Part shown: positions 36,612 to 44,948 of the stretch, in pieces
Layout of the letters: the number at the start of each line of letters is the position of its first letter
Numbering within the stretch: position 1 is the stretch's first letter
Origin: JAQVSH01 sp964349835
Lineage (GTDB): Bacteria; Bacteroidota; Bacteroidia; Bacteroidales; UBA4181
NCBI GenBank assembly: GCA_964349835.1
Contig: CAYGID010000001.1
Location: forward strand, 89,028-153,027
Length of the DNA: 64,000 nucleotides
Direction: 5' to 3'
Translations under genes and position numbers: made by a program
The notes under the pieces: generated by a model
Told to the model about the DNA's origin: nothing
Database searches by the model: none
What the model saw: only the letters and a program-made list of their open reading frames with translations

Positions 36612-36655
36612 ACCAGTTTCTGTTTTAGGTCATTGAATGAGAAAAAGAATTTGGG

Positions 36656-36663
36656 CAAAAGTA
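36656..36663 (-). promoter_or_regulatory. -7 box upstream of the TlpA-type gene
   Basis: The minus strand reads TACTTTTG, an exact -7 match, 44 bases before the ATG at 36611. The -33 region shows only AATG instead of TTTG. Confidence 0.5.
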
Positions 36664-36788
36664 CGAAATTAGCCGACATAACATTGGGGTTGCAACAGGA
36701 ATCGAAAAAAAGTGCTTTGCAGGATATTTGGCGTGATTTCTATACCTTTACGCTCTGAATAACCTCTCTTCATTAATCAGAAAACTCC

Positions 36789-37244
36789 GTGAAACAGATA
36801 ATTGTATACACTTCGGGCACCTTCGACCTCTTTCACAGCAACCATCTAAAAATGATTAGATATGCCAGAGGGTTGGGCGATGTACTCATTGTGGGTGTAA
36901 GCACCGACGAACTGGTAGCCTCCTACAAACAACCCCCTGTAATCCCTTTCGAAGAGCGGATTCAGATTGTTGAAGCGCTCAAGTTGCCCGACATCGTAAT
37001 CCCTCAACATTCGCTCGACCACACAGCCATTGTGAAAAAGCTCCATATCGACCGCTTTGTGGTGGGCGACGACTGGACCGGAAAGTACGACTATCTGGAA
37101 AAAATGGGGGTTGAGGTCTTCTACTTTCCTTACGGAAACGGGGTGAGTACCACCCACCTGAAAGAGCAGATTTACGAGAACTACTCCGTGATTAAAAAGC
37201 AATCGGACCGGCATGGAAATCCCGATATCATTGTAGAACCATGA
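36789..37244 (+). CDS. Cytidylyltransferase-family protein (TagD-like)
   Basis: This 151-residue protein has the nucleotidyltransferase alpha/beta phosphodiesterase layout: a GTFDLFHSNHLKMI motif in the place of the TagD/GCT HxGH signature (here HxNH), followed by GVSTDELV, and a C-terminal GVSTTHLKEQI similar to the RTxGISTT motif of glycerol-3-phosphate cytidylyltransferases. It probably activates a polyol- or sugar-phosphate with CTP. The start codon is GTG. The Gly of HxGH is replaced by Asn, which could alter substrate choice. It overlaps the SDR gene by 4 bases, so the pair probably works in one pathway, perhaps for a surface polysaccharide. Confidence 0.8.
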   Translation: MKQIIVYTSGTFDLFHSNHLKMIRYARGLGDVLIVGVSTDELVASYKQPPVIPFEERIQIVEALKLPDIVIPQHSLDHTAIVKKLHIDRFVVGDDWTGKYDYLEKMGVEVFYFPYGNGVSTTHLKEQIYENYSVIKKQSDRHGNPDIIVEP

Positions 37245-37966
37245 AATATGCCTGCATCACCGGAGGAACCAAGGGGATAGGCAAGGCCACCGCCGTCGCG
37301 CTCCTGGAGCGAGGCTACACGGTGATTGCCCTTTTTGCGCACGACTGCGAAGCGGCCTCAGCGATGGAGGCGTCGTGCAACCTCTTATACCCGGGCCGAC
37401 TTATTACCCTTCAGGCCGATTTGTGTAACGTGGAGGCTATCGAACCGGCAGCATTGGCCATTGAGAAGATAACGCCCTCGCTCCATCTGCTGCTACTGAA
37501 TGCAGGAATCACTAACCGGAAAGGACCGTTCGAAGTGACCCCTGAAGAGTGGATGCAGGTGATGAACACCAATCTTAACGTCCCCTTCTTTCTGCTGCAA
37601 AGGCTACTCCCGCTGATTCCTCCCGGAGGCTCTGTTCTCTTTACCGGGTCGCTCATGGCCATTGCCCCCCATTCGCTGTCGCTCGCCTACGGAGTGTCGA
37701 AGGCTGCCGTACATGCCATGGTAAAAAATCTGGTAAAATTCCTCAGCCCGCAGCAAATCCGAGTGAATGCGGTTGCTCCGGGATTCATCGACACGGAGTG
37801 GCAAAAAAGCAAGCCCGATGAGGTCCGAACGCGGATTGCCCGGAAGATTGCACTGCAGCGTTTCGGCACGCCCGAAGAGGTGGCCGGGGCCTTCCTCTTT
37901 CTTCTTGAGAACCCCTATGCCAATGGCGAAATTTTGGTTTTAAACGGGGGCTACTCCTTTGAATAA
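37241..37966 (+). CDS. Short-chain dehydrogenase/reductase
   Basis: This 241-residue Rossmann enzyme has the cofactor motif TGGTKGIG (residues 7-14), the LNAG motif, Ser in SLMAI, and the catalytic Tyr/Lys in YGVSK. The C-terminus ends LVLNGGYSF as in FabG-like SDRs. The substrate cannot be told. The ATGA overlap with the cytidylyltransferase suggests the two act together, for example by making and activating a reduced sugar or polyol. pepT follows after 32 bases. Confidence 0.88.
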   Translation: MKYACITGGTKGIGKATAVALLERGYTVIALFAHDCEAASAMEASCNLLYPGRLITLQADLCNVEAIEPAALAIEKITPSLHLLLLNAGITNRKGPFEVTPEEWMQVMNTNLNVPFFLLQRLLPLIPPGGSVLFTGSLMAIAPHSLSLAYGVSKAAVHAMVKNLVKFLSPQQIRVNAVAPGFIDTEWQKSKPDEVRTRIARKIALQRFGTPEEVAGAFLFLLENPYANGEILVLNGGYSFE

Positions 37967-37998
37967 TTGAGATTAAAACATCTTAACGCCTTATCGTC

Positions 37999-39267
37999 AT
38001 GCCTTTTCAACCTGACCAAAAAAAGATGCTGGATCGCTTTCTGACCTACGTGTCGATTGATACTCAGTCGGATCCCGATTCCGATTCCCGGCCTAGTAGT
38101 GTTAAACAACTCACCTTACAAAAGATGGTGGTGAACGAGCTAAAGTCGATGGGCATTCACGATGTAGTGCTCGACGACTTCGGATATGTGATGGCCACCA
38201 TCCCATCGAACGTAGGGTCGAACGTTCCGGTTCTCGGTTTTTTGGCACATGTAGACACCTCACCCGACATGCCTGGAGTAGATGTAAGAGCGCAGATACA
38301 CACCAACTATCAGGGAGGCGAAATTGTTTTGAATCGCGAAAAAAACGTTGTGCTTTCGCCGGCCGATTTTCCCGGACTGCTCCGTTATGTGGGAAATACC
38401 CTGATTACCACCGATGGCACCACCCTGCTGGGAGCCGACGACAAGGCCGGAGTGGCTGCAATTATGGGCATGGCCGAATACCTGATGAAACATCCTGAAC
38501 TTAAGCATGGCACCATCCGGTTGGGATTTACCGTCGACGAAGAGATTGGACGCGGGGTCGACAACTTTGATGTGGCTCGGTTTGGTGCCCGTTATGCTTA
38601 CACAGTTGATGGGGGCACCATCGGCGAACTGGAGTACGAAAACTTCAATGCCGCAGAGGCACGCATAGAAATCACCGGGAATAATATCCATCCCGGCGCA
38701 GCAAAGGGCAAGATGCGCAACGCGCTGCTGATGGCAATGGAGCTCGACAATCTCCTGCCGGCAAAACAGCGGCCCGAACATACCGAGAACTACGAAGGGT
38801 TCTTTCACCTCACCTCGCTCAAGGGGAGCGTAGAGAAGGCAGAGATGGAGTATATTATTCGCGACCACAGTCGCGAACTGTTCGAACAGAAAAAGGCGTT
38901 TCTCCTTTCGAAGGCCAATCTTCTGAACCAAAAGTACGGAGCCGATTCGTTTGTGGTGAAACTAAAAGAGGAGTACTCCAACATGCGCGAGAAGATTGAA
39001 CCGCATATGCACCTGATATACACTGCGCAAAAGGCTATGGAACTGGCGGGTGTGAAGCCAATCATCTCGCCCATCCGGGGAGGTACCGACGGCGCCCGGC
39101 TCTCCTATATGGGGCTCCCCTGCCCAAACCTCTTTGCCGGCGGCGAAAATTTCCACGGGAAGCATGAATACCTCCCACTCGAGTCGCTGCTCAAATCGAC
39201 CGAGGTAATTTTGCATATCATTTCGCTTTACGCCGCCACTCCTGGCGGGATCACCACGGCACCCTAA
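37999..39267 (+). CDS. pepT: Peptidase T (tripeptide aminopeptidase)
   Basis: PepT is a dizinc M20 aminopeptidase that removes the N-terminal residue of tripeptides. The 422-residue protein shows the first zinc His in LAHVDTSPDMPG, the bridging Asp in GADDKAG, the catalytic Glu-Glu in VDEEIGRG, HPGAAKGKM, and the last ligand His in NFHGKHEYLP. The length fits the family. It is cytosolic with no signal peptide. It precedes the transglutaminase lipoprotein by 11 bases. Confidence 0.95.
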   Translation: MPFQPDQKKMLDRFLTYVSIDTQSDPDSDSRPSSVKQLTLQKMVVNELKSMGIHDVVLDDFGYVMATIPSNVGSNVPVLGFLAHVDTSPDMPGVDVRAQIHTNYQGGEIVLNREKNVVLSPADFPGLLRYVGNTLITTDGTTLLGADDKAGVAAIMGMAEYLMKHPELKHGTIRLGFTVDEEIGRGVDNFDVARFGARYAYTVDGGTIGELEYENFNAAEARIEITGNNIHPGAAKGKMRNALLMAMELDNLLPAKQRPEHTENYEGFFHLTSLKGSVEKAEMEYIIRDHSRELFEQKKAFLLSKANLLNQKYGADSFVVKLKEEYSNMREKIEPHMHLIYTAQKAMELAGVKPIISPIRGGTDGARLSYMGLPCPNLFAGGENFHGKHEYLPLESLLKSTEVILHIISLYAATPGGITTAP

Positions 39268-39278
39268 CCTGCCCGTTA

Positions 39279-41933
39279 ATGAAACTCCGTTGTTTTTTTG
39301 TGCTGCTTGCGATAACGCTCCTTGCGGCATGCCGGCCCGAACCCCCCGGGCAATTGCTTTCGGACGAGGCGCTTCGCGACTCTGTAACCACACAGTTTAA
39401 CCGACGGAAAGCGCTGGCCGGAGGAAGAGCCGAAGCGCTCTTTGGGGTATTCGACCAACCCCTCTCGACCCCGCAGAGGGAGGCGATGATGTTTTTATAT
39501 GCCTATTCGCCCCTCACCGACCTGGCGAATCTCGATGGCGAATATTTTTTGGGCCAGGTGAATGCGGCACTGGCTGCCCGCGACACCTTTTCGTGGGGCC
39601 GTCAGATTCCGGAAGGGCTCTTCTTGCACTTTGTGCTCCCCTTCCGGGTAAACAACGAAAACCCCGACACGGCCCGGCAATTCATTTTTGCGGAATTGAA
39701 AGAGCGTGTAAAGCATCTCTCACTCTACGATGCGGCGCTTGAGGTAAACCACTGGTGTCACGAAAAGGCGACCTACCGCGCCAGCGACGGCCGAACCTCG
39801 GCTCCCCTGGCCACTATCCGCACCGCATGGGGGCGCTGCGGCGAAGAGTCGACCCTTACCGTTTCGGCACTCCGGGCGGTGGGAATTCCGGCTCGCCAGT
39901 GCTATACTCCCCGCTGGGCGCACACCGACGATAACCATGCCTGGGTCGAAGTGTGGGTCGACGGCAGCTGGTACTATATGGGAGCCTGCGAGCCCGAACC
40001 CGAGTTGAACATGGGGTGGTTCACCATGCCTTCTAAAAGAGCCATGATGGTACACTCCACGGTAATGGGCCCCTACAAAGGCGAGGAGGAGGTTAATTTC
40101 GGCAGCCCGCTCTATTCCCGCATCAACATGCTTTCGAACTATGCCCCCGTCAGGAGGCTCTTTGCCAGGGTTACCGACCCGTCGGGGAGAGCTATCGAAA
40201 AGGCCAGGGTGAAGTTCAAACTATACAACTATGCCGAACTCTTCCCGCTGGTTGAACAATACACCAACGATGCGGGGTTGGCCTCTGTTACCACAGGAAA
40301 GGGCGACCTCTTTATCTGGGCCTCGACCGATTCGCTCTATGGGTACCGGAAGGTGGAGGGCGCCTCGAAAGATACCGTCGATGTGGTATTAGACCGCACT
40401 CCCGGCCGGCTCTATTCGGAAGAGTTCAATCTGACTCCTCCCCCCATTGCACCGGTTGCCGCGGCCGACTCGGCCAAAACAGCCTTAAACAATCGGCGTC
40501 TGGCATACGAGGATTCGCTCAGGAGCAGCTATACCGCAACGTTTATTCGCAGGGAGGAGGCACTTGCACTGGCACGCGAACTCGGCCTCGACACCACCCT
40601 CACCGCCAACCTGCTCACACAAAGCCACGGAAACTGGCAAGAGATGGTCCAATGGCTTAAAGATGAGGGGCGCCAAAGCATGGCTCTGCCCTTGTTGGTC
40701 TCTCTCTCGCAAAAAGATCTGCGCGATGTGAAATTCGAGGTGCTCTCCGACCACCTTAACCACTACACCACCTATACCCCTGCCACGCCCCTGCCCGAAG
40801 AGCCCTCCTTTCTGGCCCAATATGTGGTTTCGCCCCGTATCCGTCTCGAAAAACTCACTCCGTTTCGCAGCTACCTACAGAGCCGTTTTGGCAAGGCCTT
40901 TGCCGACTCGGCCCAAAAAGATATTGAGGTGATTGTAAACTGGATTACCCGCAATATAACAGTAGATCACACCGAAAATTATGTAAACTGCCCCATGTCG
41001 CCTCAGGGAGTATACCAGTTGCAGATGGCCGATCCGGAGTCGCGCGACCTCTTTTTTGTGGCTCTCTGCCGTTCGCTCTCGATTCCTGCCCGTATTGACC
41101 CTGCCACCGGCACACCCCAATATTTCGGCAAAGGGGGATGGGAGGAGGTTCGTTTGGACCCGGCGCAACAACCCGAGGGCACAGGAAGACTGGTGCTAAC
41201 CCATACGGGTACCCCCGAAGGAATCCCCACATACTACACCCACTTCACGCTGGGGCGTTTCGAGAAGGGCGATTTTGTGTCGCTCGACTACGAAAGCGAC
41301 CCGGCGCTGCGCAAATTCCCGGCCCCGCTCGACCTGAAAGCAGGATATTACCGTTTGATGAGCGGAAACCGGCTCGAAGAGGGCACCGTGCTAATGCGCT
41401 CCGAATACTTCCGGGTAGAAGAGGGCAAGAACACAAGCATCGAGTTGAAGGTTCGCCCCACCACCTCCTACACCACTGCACCACTGGCAAAGGTGAGCCT
41501 GCAATACGAACTTCGAAACCCGGCAGGGAATCCCGTGCAACTGGCCCCACTGGCCTCGCGCAAGGGGATGGTTCTGGTCTTCATCAATCCGCAACGCGAA
41601 CCTTCACGCCACGTAATGGCCGAAATCTCGGAACTTACCAACCCATTCGACAAGTGGGGCGGAGCGGTTCTGTTTGTGATTGCAGGGCAAAAGCCGGGTT
41701 CGCAATTTGACCCGTCAATCTATGGCCGGCTTCCCAAAGCGACACACTTTCTGTTCGATCCGGAGGCCGCGATGCAAAAGGGTCTGCTAACCGAAGGCAA
41801 CCTCCCGTTTGGCGGCGAATACCCGTTGGCCATGTATATCGCCCCCGACGGCAGCCTCTACTCTCTCAGAGAGGGATACAGTATCGGGACCGGTGGTACC
41901 CTCTTGAAGGCAGCCGTGCGGCTTAGTGAATAA
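39279..41933 (+). CDS. Large transglutaminase-like lipoprotein
   Basis: A lipobox (LLAAC, Cys18) predicts membrane anchoring of this 884-residue protein. Residues about 150-240 form a transglutaminase-like core with Cys187 (WGRCGEES), His220 (DDNHAWVEVW), and the third position occupied by ACEPEPE, where Glu238 may replace the usual Asp. A short beta domain follows. A second, degenerate transglutaminase-like region lies at about 545-615 (IEVIVNWITRNITVDHT, FFVALCRSLSIPARID). The last 130 residues resemble a thioredoxin-like fold without a CxxC (GMVLVFINPQREPSRHVM). Such proteins may act as peptidases or structural scaffolds. It follows pepT closely. Confidence 0.85.
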   Translation: MKLRCFFVLLAITLLAACRPEPPGQLLSDEALRDSVTTQFNRRKALAGGRAEALFGVFDQPLSTPQREAMMFLYAYSPLTDLANLDGEYFLGQVNAALAARDTFSWGRQIPEGLFLHFVLPFRVNNENPDTARQFIFAELKERVKHLSLYDAALEVNHWCHEKATYRASDGRTSAPLATIRTAWGRCGEESTLTVSALRAVGIPARQCYTPRWAHTDDNHAWVEVWVDGSWYYMGACEPEPELNMGWFTMPSKRAMMVHSTVMGPYKGEEEVNFGSPLYSRINMLSNYAPVRRLFARVTDPSGRAIEKARVKFKLYNYAELFPLVEQYTNDAGLASVTTGKGDLFIWASTDSLYGYRKVEGASKDTVDVVLDRTPGRLYSEEFNLTPPPIAPVAAADSAKTALNNRRLAYEDSLRSSYTATFIRREEALALARELGLDTTLTANLLTQSHGNWQEMVQWLKDEGRQSMALPLLVSLSQKDLRDVKFEVLSDHLNHYTTYTPATPLPEEPSFLAQYVVSPRIRLEKLTPFRSYLQSRFGKAFADSAQKDIEVIVNWITRNITVDHTENYVNCPMSPQGVYQLQMADPESRDLFFVALCRSLSIPARIDPATGTPQYFGKGGWEEVRLDPAQQPEGTGRLVLTHTGTPEGIPTYYTHFTLGRFEKGDFVSLDYESDPALRKFPAPLDLKAGYYRLMSGNRLEEGTVLMRSEYFRVEEGKNTSIELKVRPTTSYTTAPLAKVSLQYELRNPAGNPVQLAPLASRKGMVLVFINPQREPSRHVMAEISELTNPFDKWGGAVLFVIAGQKPGSQFDPSIYGRLPKATHFLFDPEAAMQKGLLTEGNLPFGGEYPLAMYIAPDGSLYSLREGYSIGTGGTLLKAAVRLSE

Positions 41934-41960
41934 AAATGTTGAAAAAAAACAACAACTATT

Positions 41961-41989
41961 TTTTGGATAGGAAAAAACAGTTACTTTTG
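41961..41989 (+). promoter_or_regulatory. Promoter of rpsT
   Basis: TTTG (41962-41965) and TACTTTTG (41982-41989) lie 16 bases apart, a little shorter than the usual 19. Transcription would begin around 41995, leaving a leader of about 40 bases with an A/T-rich ribosome-binding region. Confidence 0.6.
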
Positions 41990-42033
41990 CGCTCTCAATT
42001 CGCAGTTAATAAACTTATTTAGTTCAAAATATC

Positions 42034-42288
42034 ATGGCAAACCACAAATCGGCTCTCAAAAGAATCAGGAAGACTGAATCGCGCAAGCAAGACAACAAAT
42101 ATTACGCAAGAACCACCCGTAATGCTGTTCGCAAATTGAGATTAACAACCGAAAAGGCAGAAGCTGCTGCAGCGCTGCCCAAGGTGGTTTCGATGCTCGA
42201 TCGCCTTGCCAAAAAAGGGGTTATCCACAAAAACAAAGCATCGAACATCGCATCGAAACTGGCGCTGTTTACCAACAAACTTGCCTAA
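42034..42288 (+). CDS. rpsT: 30S ribosomal protein S20
   Basis: This 84-residue, strongly basic protein begins MANHKSALKRIRKTE and keeps the helical S20 pattern (RNAVRKLR, LAKKGVIHKNKASNIASKLA). S20 is a primary binder of 16S rRNA in the 30S subunit. It is transcribed alone between its own promoter and a strong terminator. Confidence 0.97.
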   Translation: MANHKSALKRIRKTESRKQDNKYYARTTRNAVRKLRLTTEKAEAAAALPKVVSMLDRLAKKGVIHKNKASNIASKLALFTNKLA

Positions 42289-42309
42289 ATCATCACGTTA
42301 TTATATAAA

Positions 42310-42345
42310 CGAGAGCCTCAATTGCTGAGGCTCTCGTTTTTTTTT
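42310..42345 (+). terminator. Rho-independent terminator after rpsT
   Basis: A perfect 11-bp stem (CGAGAGCCTCA at 42310-42320 with its complement at 42326-42336) closes a 5-base loop and is followed by nine T residues. Confidence 0.93.
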
Positions 42346-42483
42346 GGAAAAACCCGAAGAATTTCACGTTTTTTAGAAACTCACTAATGTGAAAGTGCAC
42401 TTTTTTAAGAAGTCTGTGCTCTATTCCTATCGCCTTTTGCTAAGTAAGGCTAATAGCCTATTATTCCTTTTTTCTATTTTTAG

Positions 42484-42491
42484 TACCTTTA
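42484..42491 (+). promoter_or_regulatory. Candidate -7 box of the mannonate oxidoreductase gene
   Basis: TACCTTTA is one base off TAnnTTTG and lies 61 bases before the ATG. Upstream, at about 42446-42456, GGCTA-A-TAGCC forms a short palindrome that could bind a regulator; this is only a possibility. The rest of the 264-base gap after rpsT shows no gene. Confidence 0.3.
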
Positions 42492-42526
42492 CCCCAGGAA
42501 CTTTGGCAAAAAACCAAGAAAAGAGC

Positions 42527-42546
42527 GCATTAACCATTCACCATTA
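42527..42546 (-). repeat. Short inverted repeat, left copy (flanks mannonate oxidoreductase gene)
   Basis: On the minus strand this reads TAATGGTGAATGGTTAATG. The same sequence with one change (T to C) lies on the plus strand at 43669-43687. The two copies face each other across the SDR gene, each ending within about 10-15 bases of a start codon. Confidence 0.55.
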
Positions 42547-42552
42547 TAAACC

Positions 42553-43368
42553 ATGTCTACTCCCAATTTCTCCCTCAACCAAAAAGTTGCGATTGTCACC
42601 GGTGGCGGTGGCGTTTTAGGCGGTAGTATCGCCAAAAGCCTTGTTGAAGCGGGCGTTCATGTGGTTATTCTCGACATTCGGGCAGAGGCTGTCGAGAGCC
42701 GTGTGAGCGAACTGGAGCCTCTGGGTAGTGTGCGGGGCTGGGTGTGCGATATTCTGAACCGAGAGAGCCTGAATGAGGCAGCAAAAAATATCGGTGAACA
42801 GTTTGGTGGGGTAGACATTCTGGTGAACGCAGCCGGAGGCAATATTCCGGGTGCCACCCTCACCGAAGAACAGACCATTTTCGATATGAAGATGGAGGAT
42901 TTCGACAAGGTGATGCACCTGAATCTCAACGGCAGTGTGATGCCTTGTTTGGTGTTTGGTGAGATGATGGCTCGTAACGGAAAGGGAAGTATAATCAATA
43001 TCTCGTCGATGGCCACCTATTCGGCCATTACCCGAGTTCCGGGTTATTCAACAGCCAAGAGCGGTATCAATATTTTTACTCAGTGGCTTGCCACCGAACT
43101 GGCCATGAAATTTGGCGAGAAGGTAAGGGTAAATGCCATTGCGCCCGGATTTTTTATCGGCAACCAGAACCGCGCCGTATTGATCAATCCCGATGGATCG
43201 TACACAAACCGAAGTTTGAAGGTGCTGGCCAAGACCCCTATGAAACGCTTTGGCGACATCAGCGAGTTGAACGGACTGGTTCATTTTCTCTGTTCGGATG
43301 CTGCCAGTTTCATTACCGGCGCCATTATCCCGGTTGACGGGGGGTTTAGCGCCTATTCGGGAGTATAG
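42553..43368 (+). CDS. uxuB: D-mannonate oxidoreductase, SDR type (fructuronate reductase)
   Basis: This 271-residue SDR has the cofactor motif VTGGGGVLGGSIA (near residue 16), NAAGGN, and the catalytic YSTAKSG. It closely resembles the SDR that, in Bacteroidales, sits next to uxuA and interconverts D-fructuronate and D-mannonate with NAD(H). That role is supported here by uxuA as the next gene. It differs in fold from the long-chain UxuB of E. coli. The pair serves glucuronate catabolism and feeds 2-keto-3-deoxygluconate. The isomerase and KDG kinase are not in the window. Confidence 0.88.
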   Translation: MSTPNFSLNQKVAIVTGGGGVLGGSIAKSLVEAGVHVVILDIRAEAVESRVSELEPLGSVRGWVCDILNRESLNEAAKNIGEQFGGVDILVNAAGGNIPGATLTEEQTIFDMKMEDFDKVMHLNLNGSVMPCLVFGEMMARNGKGSIINISSMATYSAITRVPGYSTAKSGINIFTQWLATELAMKFGEKVRVNAIAPGFFIGNQNRAVLINPDGSYTNRSLKVLAKTPMKRFGDISELNGLVHFLCSDAASFITGAIIPVDGGFSAYSGV

Positions 43369-43460
43369 ATGCGCTGATGCGCAAGTGCATTAGAGCTCTA
43401 GTGCATCGAAGCGCGTGCGCGCTTCAAAAGCTCTAATGCTGCGCTGCGCGCGAAGGTTCT
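43369..43460. repeat. Dispersed palindromic intergenic element, copy B (double)
   Basis: Immediately after the uxuB stop, 43374-43397 starts CTGATGCGC and ends GCATTAGAGCT, the same layout as copy C after lon. A second half in the other direction, GCTCTAATGCTGCGCTGCGC, begins at 43430 and matches copy A. Between them lies GAAGCGCGTGCGCGCTTC, a palindrome of its own. The block is non-coding. Confidence 0.6.
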
Positions 43461-43530
43461 GATGATTGGGTGACGCAGGGGTTAGCCGTTTGGATGAACT
43501 GCCTCTGCGACATTGGAGAAGTTGGGCGGG

Positions 43531-43619
43531 GACCCATCGCTCTCAATGAACGCTAAAAAGAGGAGCTGTTTGAGCGAAGCGAGTTCTCCTCTTTTAGTGA
43601 ATGAGAGCGTTAATGGGTC
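43531..43619. repeat. Long composite inverted repeat in the uxuB-uxuA spacer
   Basis: Three nested arms pair in register: GACCCAT (43531-43537) with ATGGGTC (43613-43619), GCTCTCA (43539-43545) with TGAGAGC (43602-43608), and CTAAAAAGAGGAG (43553-43565) with CTCCTCTTTTAG (43586-43597, one-base bulge). The loop is 43566-43585. It could be a transcription terminator or attenuator between uxuB and uxuA, or a relic mobile palindrome. The rest of the 333-base spacer (43461-43530 and 43620-43668) shows nothing recognisable. Confidence 0.6.
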
Positions 43620-43668
43620 GCAAAACTTATCATGTCGAGGAGGTAGTTACATCCAAATAGGCAGAAAT

Positions 43669-43687
43669 TAATGGTGAATGGTCAATG
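43669..43687 (+). repeat. Short inverted repeat, right copy (before uxuA)
   Basis: TAATGGTGAATGGTCAATG matches the left copy at 42527-42546 in inverse orientation with one mismatch. It is followed by degenerate echoes (ATAAATGATGAAT) and then the uxuA ATG at 43702. Confidence 0.55.
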
Positions 43688-43701
43688 ATAAATGATGAAT
43701 T

Positions 43702-44937
43702 ATGGCACTAGAAAAAGCTTGGCGTTGGTTTGGGTTCGACGATCCCATTCGCCTTTCTGATTTGCAACAGATGGGTGTTGAGGGGGTGGTTACAGCCCTT
43801 CATCACATTCCCAACGGGGAGGTGTGGCCAATAGACGAAATCATGAAAGTAAAACTGGCCATTGAGGCCCACGGCATGCGCTGGACGGTGGTGGAGAGCC
43901 TCCCGGTGTCGGAACCCATAAAAACGCGCAGTGGCAGATACGAACAGATAATCGCCAATTATAAAACGTCGATTGCCCATTTGGGTCGATGTGGAATCGA
44001 TACCGTCTGTTACAACTTCATGCCGGTGCTCGACTGGATCCGGACCGACCTGCACTACCAGCTCCCCGAAGGGGGGGAGGTAATGTATTTTGATTATATC
44101 ACCTTTGCCGCCTTCGATCTGTTTATGGTGAACCGTCCCGGCGCAGCCGCTGATTACCCACCGGAGGTGATAACTGCCGCCCGTAAGGTTGTCGAATCAA
44201 TGGATCCCCTCCAACAAGAGAGGATGGCTCGCAATATCATCGTGGTTTCGCAGCAGTTTATCGACGGTGCAATCGATGGTGAGGCATCCGACTATAAACA
44301 GGCCTTTCTGCAGCTGTTAGAGACTTATCGCCACATAGACCGCAACAAACTGCGCCAACACCTCTCGCTCTTTTTACAAGAGGTGGTTCCGGTAGCGGAG
44401 AGGTGGGGTGTAAATCTCTGTATCCATCCCGACGACCCTCCCTTTGCCGTATTGGGTCTGCCTCGAATTGTGAGCAGTGCCGAAGACTTGGAGTGGATCT
44501 GTCGGCAGGTAAACTCAACCGCCAACGGAATTACCTTCTGCACCGGTTCGCTTTCGGTAAACCGACAGAACAATCTTGCCAAGATGGTGGAGACTTTAGC
44601 GCCGCGCATTCACTTTGCCCATCTGCGAAACAACCGCTTTTTGGGGAACCGGGTATTTCACGAATATGGACATCTTGAGGGAGATGTTGATATGTATCCC
44701 ATTGTGAAGGCATTACTACAAGAGCAACTCCGCCGGAAAGCGACCGGCCGAAAAGATTTCCGACTGCCCTTCAGACCCGACCACGGCGTGAAGATGCTCG
44801 ACGACTTTCATCGGGAGTCGCATCCCGGCTATCCACTTATTGGCCGCTTAAAAGGGCTGTCGGAACTGGCGGGTATGCAGGCGGCTATTGAACGGGAACT
44901 CATAACAGCAGAGCCCGGGGCTGCCTCAGGCAGCTAA
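43702..44937 (+). CDS. uxuA: Mannonate dehydratase
   Basis: UxuA dehydrates D-mannonate to 2-keto-3-deoxy-D-gluconate. The 411-residue TIM-barrel enzyme shows the family starts and motifs: WRWFGFDDPIRLSDLQQMGVEGVVTALHH, GRCGIDTVCYNFMPVLDWIRTDL, the metal-binding CIHPDDPPF, CTGSL, HFAHLRN, and FRPDHGVKML. Length fits. It lies 333 bases after uxuB and converges on the iminopeptidase gene with an 11-base gap. Both enzymes belong to hexuronate catabolism. Confidence 0.95.
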   Translation: MALEKAWRWFGFDDPIRLSDLQQMGVEGVVTALHHIPNGEVWPIDEIMKVKLAIEAHGMRWTVVESLPVSEPIKTRSGRYEQIIANYKTSIAHLGRCGIDTVCYNFMPVLDWIRTDLHYQLPEGGEVMYFDYITFAAFDLFMVNRPGAAADYPPEVITAARKVVESMDPLQQERMARNIIVVSQQFIDGAIDGEASDYKQAFLQLLETYRHIDRNKLRQHLSLFLQEVVPVAERWGVNLCIHPDDPPFAVLGLPRIVSSAEDLEWICRQVNSTANGITFCTGSLSVNRQNNLAKMVETLAPRIHFAHLRNNRFLGNRVFHEYGHLEGDVDMYPIVKALLQEQLRRKATGRKDFRLPFRPDHGVKMLDDFHRESHPGYPLIGRLKGLSELAGMQAAIERELITAEPGAASGS

Positions 44938-44948
44938 AACAGAGATTC

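Noticed and set aside
42389..42619. A GTG-initiated 76-codon frame between rpsT and uxuB.
   Set aside because: It runs out of frame into uxuB, has no family similarity and spans the probable uxuB promoter.
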